Of a DNA stretch of 18,374 bases, positions 15,113-18,374 are shown piece by piece. The DNA is from Planctomycetota bacterium (GTDB taxonomy: Bacteria; Planctomycetota; Planctomycetia; Isosphaerales; Isosphaeraceae). The stretch is taken from NCBI GenBank assembly GCA_021777685.1, contig JAJYDH010000060.1:1-18374 (forward strand), in the 5' to 3' direction. The notes under the pieces were generated by a model. It worked only from the letters and a program-made list of their open reading frames with translations. It did not search any database and was not told the origin of the DNA. The position numbers were made by a program, and so were the translations under genes. Numbering within the stretch: position 1 is the first letter of the stretch; each line of letters begins with the position of its first letter.

Positions 15113-15216
15113 CGCCGACGGCGGCCGTCGGGGCCCGTCGACGGGCCCGAGGGCGCCGGACCCCCGGCCGGACGGCCCGGGGCGCGAATCGGCCGGGACC
15201 ACCCAAGTCGAAGACG

Positions 15217-17001
15217 ATGCACACCCTGCGCGGGATCGCCGTCAGCCCTGGCATCGCCATCGGTCCGGTCCGGGTCCTCGACCCGCGCGGGCTCCGGCCC
15301 CCGCTCCGCGCCGTCTCCGCCGAGGCGGTCCCCGCCGAGTACGACCGGCTCGACCGCGCCCTCGAATCGGCCCGGTCCGAGGCCGAGGCGGCCGAGGCCG
15401 AGGCCCGCGACCGGATCGGCCCGCAGTACGCCGACATCCTCGGGGCCCACGCCCGGATGATCGACGACCCCACCCTCCGCCGCGACGCCCGCGAGCGGAT
15501 CGGCCGCGACCTGGTCAGCGCCGAGCACGCGGTCTCCGAGGTCCTCGAAGGGCACGCCGCCCGGCTCGCCGGCATGGCCGACACCCACCTGGCCGCCCGG
15601 GCCGCCGACGTCCGCGACATCCAGCGGCGCATCCTCGCCCAGTTCCTCGGCCCGGGGACCGCCCCGGCCCCCGGCGACACCGACGGCCCGATCGTCGTCC
15701 TGGCCCACGACCTCTCCCCGAGCGAGACCGCCGGGCTCGACCCGGCCCGCGTGCTCGGCTTCGCCACCGAGAGCGGCGGCCTGGCCAGCCACACCGCCAT
15801 CGTCGCCGCGGCGCTGGAGATCCCCGCCGTCGTCGGCCTGGGCCGGGCGCTGGACCTGGCCCGGCTCAGCCGATCCGCGATCGTCGACGGCGACGAGGGG
15901 CTGGTCGTCCTCGACCCCGACCCCCCGACCCTCGACCGCTACCGCCGGGCCTCGGTCGAGCGCACCGCCCGGTTCGAGGGGCTGGCCGACCTGGCCCACC
16001 TCCCCGCCGAGACCCTCGACGGCCGCGCCGTCAGGCTCTGGGGCAACATCGAGTTCCCCGCCGAGGTCGACCCCTGCCTCGACCGGGGCGCCACCGGGAT
16101 CGGGCTCTACCGGACCGAGTTCCTCTTCCTCAACGTCGACCGGCCGCCGACCGAGGACGAGCAGTTCGCCGCCTACGAGGCGGTCGTCCGCTCGGCCGGG
16201 GGCCGCCCGGTCACGTTCCGGACGCTCGACCTGGGGGCCGACAAGCTCGTCTCGTACCGGAACGGCCACCCGCCCGAGCCCAACCCGGCGCTGGGGCTCC
16301 GGAGCCTCCGGCTCTCGCTCCGCGACCCGGACCTGTTCCGGACGCAGCTCCGGGCGATCCTCCGGGCCTCGGCCCTGGGGGACGTCCGGGTGATGTTCCC
16401 GCTGGTCTCCACGATCTCCGAGTTCCGCCAGGCCCGCGCGATCCTCCGGGCCGTCGCCGGAGAGCTGGCCGCCGAGGGGGTCGCCGTGCCCGCCGGGTTG
16501 CCCGTCGGCGTGATGGTCGAGGTGCCCGCCGCGGCGGTCATGGCCGACCAGCTCGCCAAGGAGGTGGACTTCTTCTCGATCGGCACCAACGACCTGATCC
16601 AGTACACCCTGGCCGTCGACCGGACCAACGAGACGGTCGCCGGGCTCTACAGCGCGGCCGACCCGTCGGTGCTCCGGCTGATCGCCCTGGTGGTCGCCGC
16701 CGCCGAGCCCCGGGGGCTGGACGTGACCGTCTGCGGGGCGATGGGCGGCGAGCCGCTCTATGCCCCCCTGCTGCTGGGCCTGGGCATCCGCTGCCTGAGC
16801 ATGGCGCCGCACCAGCTCCCCGAGATCAAGCGGGTCATCCGCGCGATCCGGGACGACCGGGCCCGGGCGCTGGCCGCCGAGGTCCTGGGGCTGGAGGGCG
16901 CCCCGGAGGTGGCCGAGAGGCTCCGCGAGGCCCTGATCGAGGCCTTCCCCGAGGCGGCGGCGCACGCCCTCCCCGGAGGCCCCCACGATTCCCGAGGTTG
17001 A
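15217..17001 (+). CDS. ptsI: PTS enzyme I (phosphoenolpyruvate-protein phosphotransferase)
   Basis: A 595-residue enzyme. It has an N-terminal phospho-carrier part with His192 in ESGGLASHTAIVAA. The C-terminal PEP-binding barrel shows GATGIGLYRTEFLFL at 291-305, FRTLDLGADK at 334-343, MFPLVSTISEFRQAR, GVMVEVPAA, FFSIGTNDLIQYTLAVDR at 452-469 and Cys506 in VCGAMGGEP. Full length and key residues fit a working enzyme I that moves phosphate from PEP to HPr. There is no N-terminal GAF domain, so it is PtsI-like rather than PtsP-like. MHTLRGIAVSPGIAIGPV at 15217 is the family-like start. An ATG at 15109 overlapping the ptsH stop would add 36 Arg/Pro-rich residues and is the alternative. Confidence 0.95.
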   Translation: MHTLRGIAVSPGIAIGPVRVLDPRGLRPPLRAVSAEAVPAEYDRLDRALESARSEAEAAEAEARDRIGPQYADILGAHARMIDDPTLRRDARERIGRDLVSAEHAVSEVLEGHAARLAGMADTHLAARAADVRDIQRRILAQFLGPGTAPAPGDTDGPIVVLAHDLSPSETAGLDPARVLGFATESGGLASHTAIVAAALEIPAVVGLGRALDLARLSRSAIVDGDEGLVVLDPDPPTLDRYRRASVERTARFEGLADLAHLPAETLDGRAVRLWGNIEFPAEVDPCLDRGATGIGLYRTEFLFLNVDRPPTEDEQFAAYEAVVRSAGGRPVTFRTLDLGADKLVSYRNGHPPEPNPALGLRSLRLSLRDPDLFRTQLRAILRASALGDVRVMFPLVSTISEFRQARAILRAVAGELAAEGVAVPAGLPVGVMVEVPAAAVMADQLAKEVDFFSIGTNDLIQYTLAVDRTNETVAGLYSAADPSVLRLIALVVAAAEPRGLDVTVCGAMGGEPLYAPLLLGLGIRCLSMAPHQLPEIKRVIRAIRDDRARALAAEVLGLEGAPEVAERLREALIEAFPEAAAHALPGGPHDSRG

Positions 17002-17224
17002 CCCCTCGACCCGGGCGTCCCCGCCGGGGACAATGCTCGGGTCGGAGGCCCCCCGGCCCGTCGCCGGGGGCACCGCCGGACGACGCCGGCGAATGGACAC
17101 TGGAAGCCTCGACCCCGTACACCCCCCCGCCCGTCGGCCGCCCGCGACCCCATCGCGACCGGCCGGGCCCGACCGGCGGACCATGAGCGAGCCCCTTCGC
17201 AAGGGCCCGGACCTTCGGCCAACG

Positions 17225-17860
17225 ATGCCCTCCCCCAAGGTGCGCCTCCGGTTCGCCAAGCGCGGCGACCTTCGACTGGTCAGCCATCACGACCTGATGC
17301 GCTGCCTGGAACGGATGGCTCGCCGGGCCGAATTGCCCCTGGCGCAGAGCCAGGGATTCAACCCCCGCCCCAAGATCGCCTTCACGCTGGCGCTCGCCCT
17401 GGGGATCGAGGGGCACCACGAAGTCGTCGAGATGGAGCTCGCCGAGCCGATGGAGCCGCCCGAGGTGCTCCGCCGCCTGGCCGCCGTCTCACCGGCGGGC
17501 CTCGACTGGCTCGACGCCGAGGACCCCGGCCCCGGCCGCCCGGCGCAGGCCGGGTCGGTCTGCTACTCCCTGCCCATCCCCGCCGATCGCCGCGACGGTG
17601 CCCGCTCCGCCCTGGCCGACTTCCAGGCCCGGGAGGGCTGGCCCTACACCCGGCACCGGCCCGACCGCACCGTCGAGATCGACCTGCGGCCGTTCCTGCT
17701 CGAAGCGAATCTCGAACCCGACGGGACCCTCCGGTTCCGCCTGAAGATGTCCCCGAGCGGTTCCGCCCGGCCCGAGGAGCTGATCGAAGCCCTCGGCCTG
17801 CGCGACCTCCTGGGACGGGGGGCCGTCCTGGCTCGCACCGATGTGGAGCTGGCCCCTTGA
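17225..17860 (+). CDS. TIGR03936/DUF2344 family protein
   Basis: A 211-residue protein whose N-terminus, KVRLRFAKRGDLRLVSHHDLMRCLERMARRAELPLAQSQGFNPRPKIAF, is diagnostic of the DUF2344 (TIGR03936) family. In many bacteria this domain follows or is fused to a radical-SAM protein and lies next to the RNase E/G gene. That linkage is kept here: the RNase gene begins 144 bp downstream. No radical-SAM partner is in the window. The molecular role is not established. MPSPKVRL at 17225 is taken as start since the family begins about here; ATG 17183 (MSEPLRK) is an in-frame alternative. Neither has a strong ribosome site. Confidence 0.85.
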   Translation: MPSPKVRLRFAKRGDLRLVSHHDLMRCLERMARRAELPLAQSQGFNPRPKIAFTLALALGIEGHHEVVEMELAEPMEPPEVLRRLAAVSPAGLDWLDAEDPGPGRPAQAGSVCYSLPIPADRRDGARSALADFQAREGWPYTRHRPDRTVEIDLRPFLLEANLEPDGTLRFRLKMSPSGSARPEELIEALGLRDLLGRGAVLARTDVELAP

Positions 17861-17870
17861 TCGAACAGTC

Positions 17871-17959
17871 CGGGCCCTCCTCGACCCCGCGCCTCGCCCG
17901 GCCGGCCGCCCTCCCCGGCGGCCCGACCGGGGCCCGCGCCCGGACCCGTCGAGGGCCCG
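17871..17959 (+). other. inverted repeat in the intergenic region before the RNase gene
   Basis: CGGGCCCTC (17871-17879) and GAGGGCCCG (17951-17959) are perfect complements. They enclose about 70 nt that is itself rich in CCGGCCGG and GGCGGCCCG/CGGGGCC pairings. No T run follows (TTAACAA), so it is not a standard terminator. It lies 45 nt ahead of the RNase E/G start and may be a structured leader. The pairing is seen; the role is unknown. Confidence 0.3.
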
Positions 17960-18004
17960 TTAACAAACCATCGCCACCGTGATCGCGCCAGAAAGACCGA
18001 CCGC

Positions 18005-18374
18005 ATGAAGAAAGAAATGCTGATCAACGTGCTCCAGCCCGAGGAGTGCCGAATCGCCATCGTCGAGGACGGCATCCTGGAGGAGCTTTACGTCGAGCGG
18101 ACCAGCCACGAGAGCTACACGGGCAACATCTATAAAGGGCGGGTCGTCAACCTCGAGCCGGCCATCCAGGCCGCGTTCGTCGACTTCTCGGTCGGCCGCA
18201 ACGGCTTCCTGCACGTCTCCGACGTCGAGCCGCAATATTACCGCCGGCACCTGGCCGACGACGCCGAGCCGACCCCCCGCGACCGCGACCGCGAGCGCCC
18301 CGGGCCCGCCCCCGACCGGGACCCCCGGCCCCGCGACGACCGGCGGCGCCCCCGGGGGGCCGCCGAGGAGCGCG
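18005..18374 (+). CDS. RNase E/G family ribonuclease, C-terminus outside window
   Basis: The frame from the ATG at 18005 stays open to the window edge (123 codons). MKKEMLINVLQPEECRIAIVEDGILEELYVERTSHESYTGNIYKGRVVNLEPAIQAAFVDFSVGRNGFLHVSDV is the typical Rne/Rng N-terminus leading into the S1 RNA-binding domain. After DVEPQYYRRHLADDAEP comes a run of Arg/Asp/Pro-rich residues (PRDRDRERPGPAPDRDPRP) that interrupts the S1 domain where E. coli RNase E has only a short loop. The catalytic Mg2+-binding part is beyond the edge, so E-type and G-type cannot be told apart. The enzyme processes rRNA and degrades mRNA, probably near the membrane. The TIGR03936 gene upstream is a common neighbour. Confidence 0.92.
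   Translation, partial: MKKEMLINVLQPEECRIAIVEDGILEELYVERTSHESYTGNIYKGRVVNLEPAIQAAFVDFSVGRNGFLHVSDVEPQYYRRHLADDAEPTPRDRDRERPGPAPDRDPRPRDDRRRPRGAAEER

Noticed and set aside
14536..17259. A 907-codon minus-strand open frame opposite ptsH and ptsI
   Set aside because: It is antisense to two genes with clear active-site motifs. Its translation is low-complexity Gly/Arg/Asp/Val, as expected from the complement of G+C-rich codons.

Overview
The window looks like chromosomal DNA of a very G+C-rich planctomycete, most likely from the Isosphaeraceae/Gemmatales side. This rests on the strongly G+C-biased third codon positions, an 'alternate' GlmU-type nucleotidyltransferase/acyltransferase, a PTS phosphorelay set without a sugar permease, many short lineage-typical hypothetical proteins, and intergenic palindromic repeats of a kind I associate with planctomycetes. 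The taxonomic call is an inference from gene content, not from a marker gene.

Left part (1-5.8 kb): the N-terminal part of an EamA/DMT-type transporter (minus, cut by the window edge) is divergent from a YbjN-domain protein (plus). A compact minus-strand group follows: metallophosphoesterase, then GlmU-like enzyme, then a small two-helix membrane protein. A 73-residue plus-strand ORF has leader and trailer hairpins. About 0.9 kb of gene-free DNA then carries a seven-copy degenerate repeat. It ends at a small multi-pass membrane protein whose reading frame breaks at a run of six A.

Middle part (5.8-11.7 kb): this is the plastic region. It holds several families of palindromic repeats, a membrane-anchored SGNH hydrolase (minus), and a divergent fragment with only the SGNH C-terminal block. 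A strong intrinsic terminator sits just ahead of a 78-residue gene. A 176-bp MITE-like element has 19-bp terminal inverted repeats and a 5-bp target duplication. A ParD/RHH-like antitoxin is followed by a VapC-type PIN toxin truncated at a palindromic repeat. An A+T-rich AlbA_2/ATPase-type regulator gene stands out in composition and is probably acquired.

Right part (11.7-18.4 kb): an L-lactate permease family gene (minus) is divergent from a well-organised plus-strand block behind a good -35/-10 promoter. Its order is ribosome hibernation factor (hpf), PTS EIIA of the fructose/nitrogen type, HPr, PTS enzyme I, a TIGR03936/DUF2344 protein, and the start of an RNase E/G gene cut by the window edge. 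The three PTS proteins make a complete phosphorelay (PEP to EI to HPr to EIIA) with no EIIB/EIIC in the window, which points to a regulatory rather than a sugar-uptake role. No rRNA, tRNA or CRISPR array was seen.
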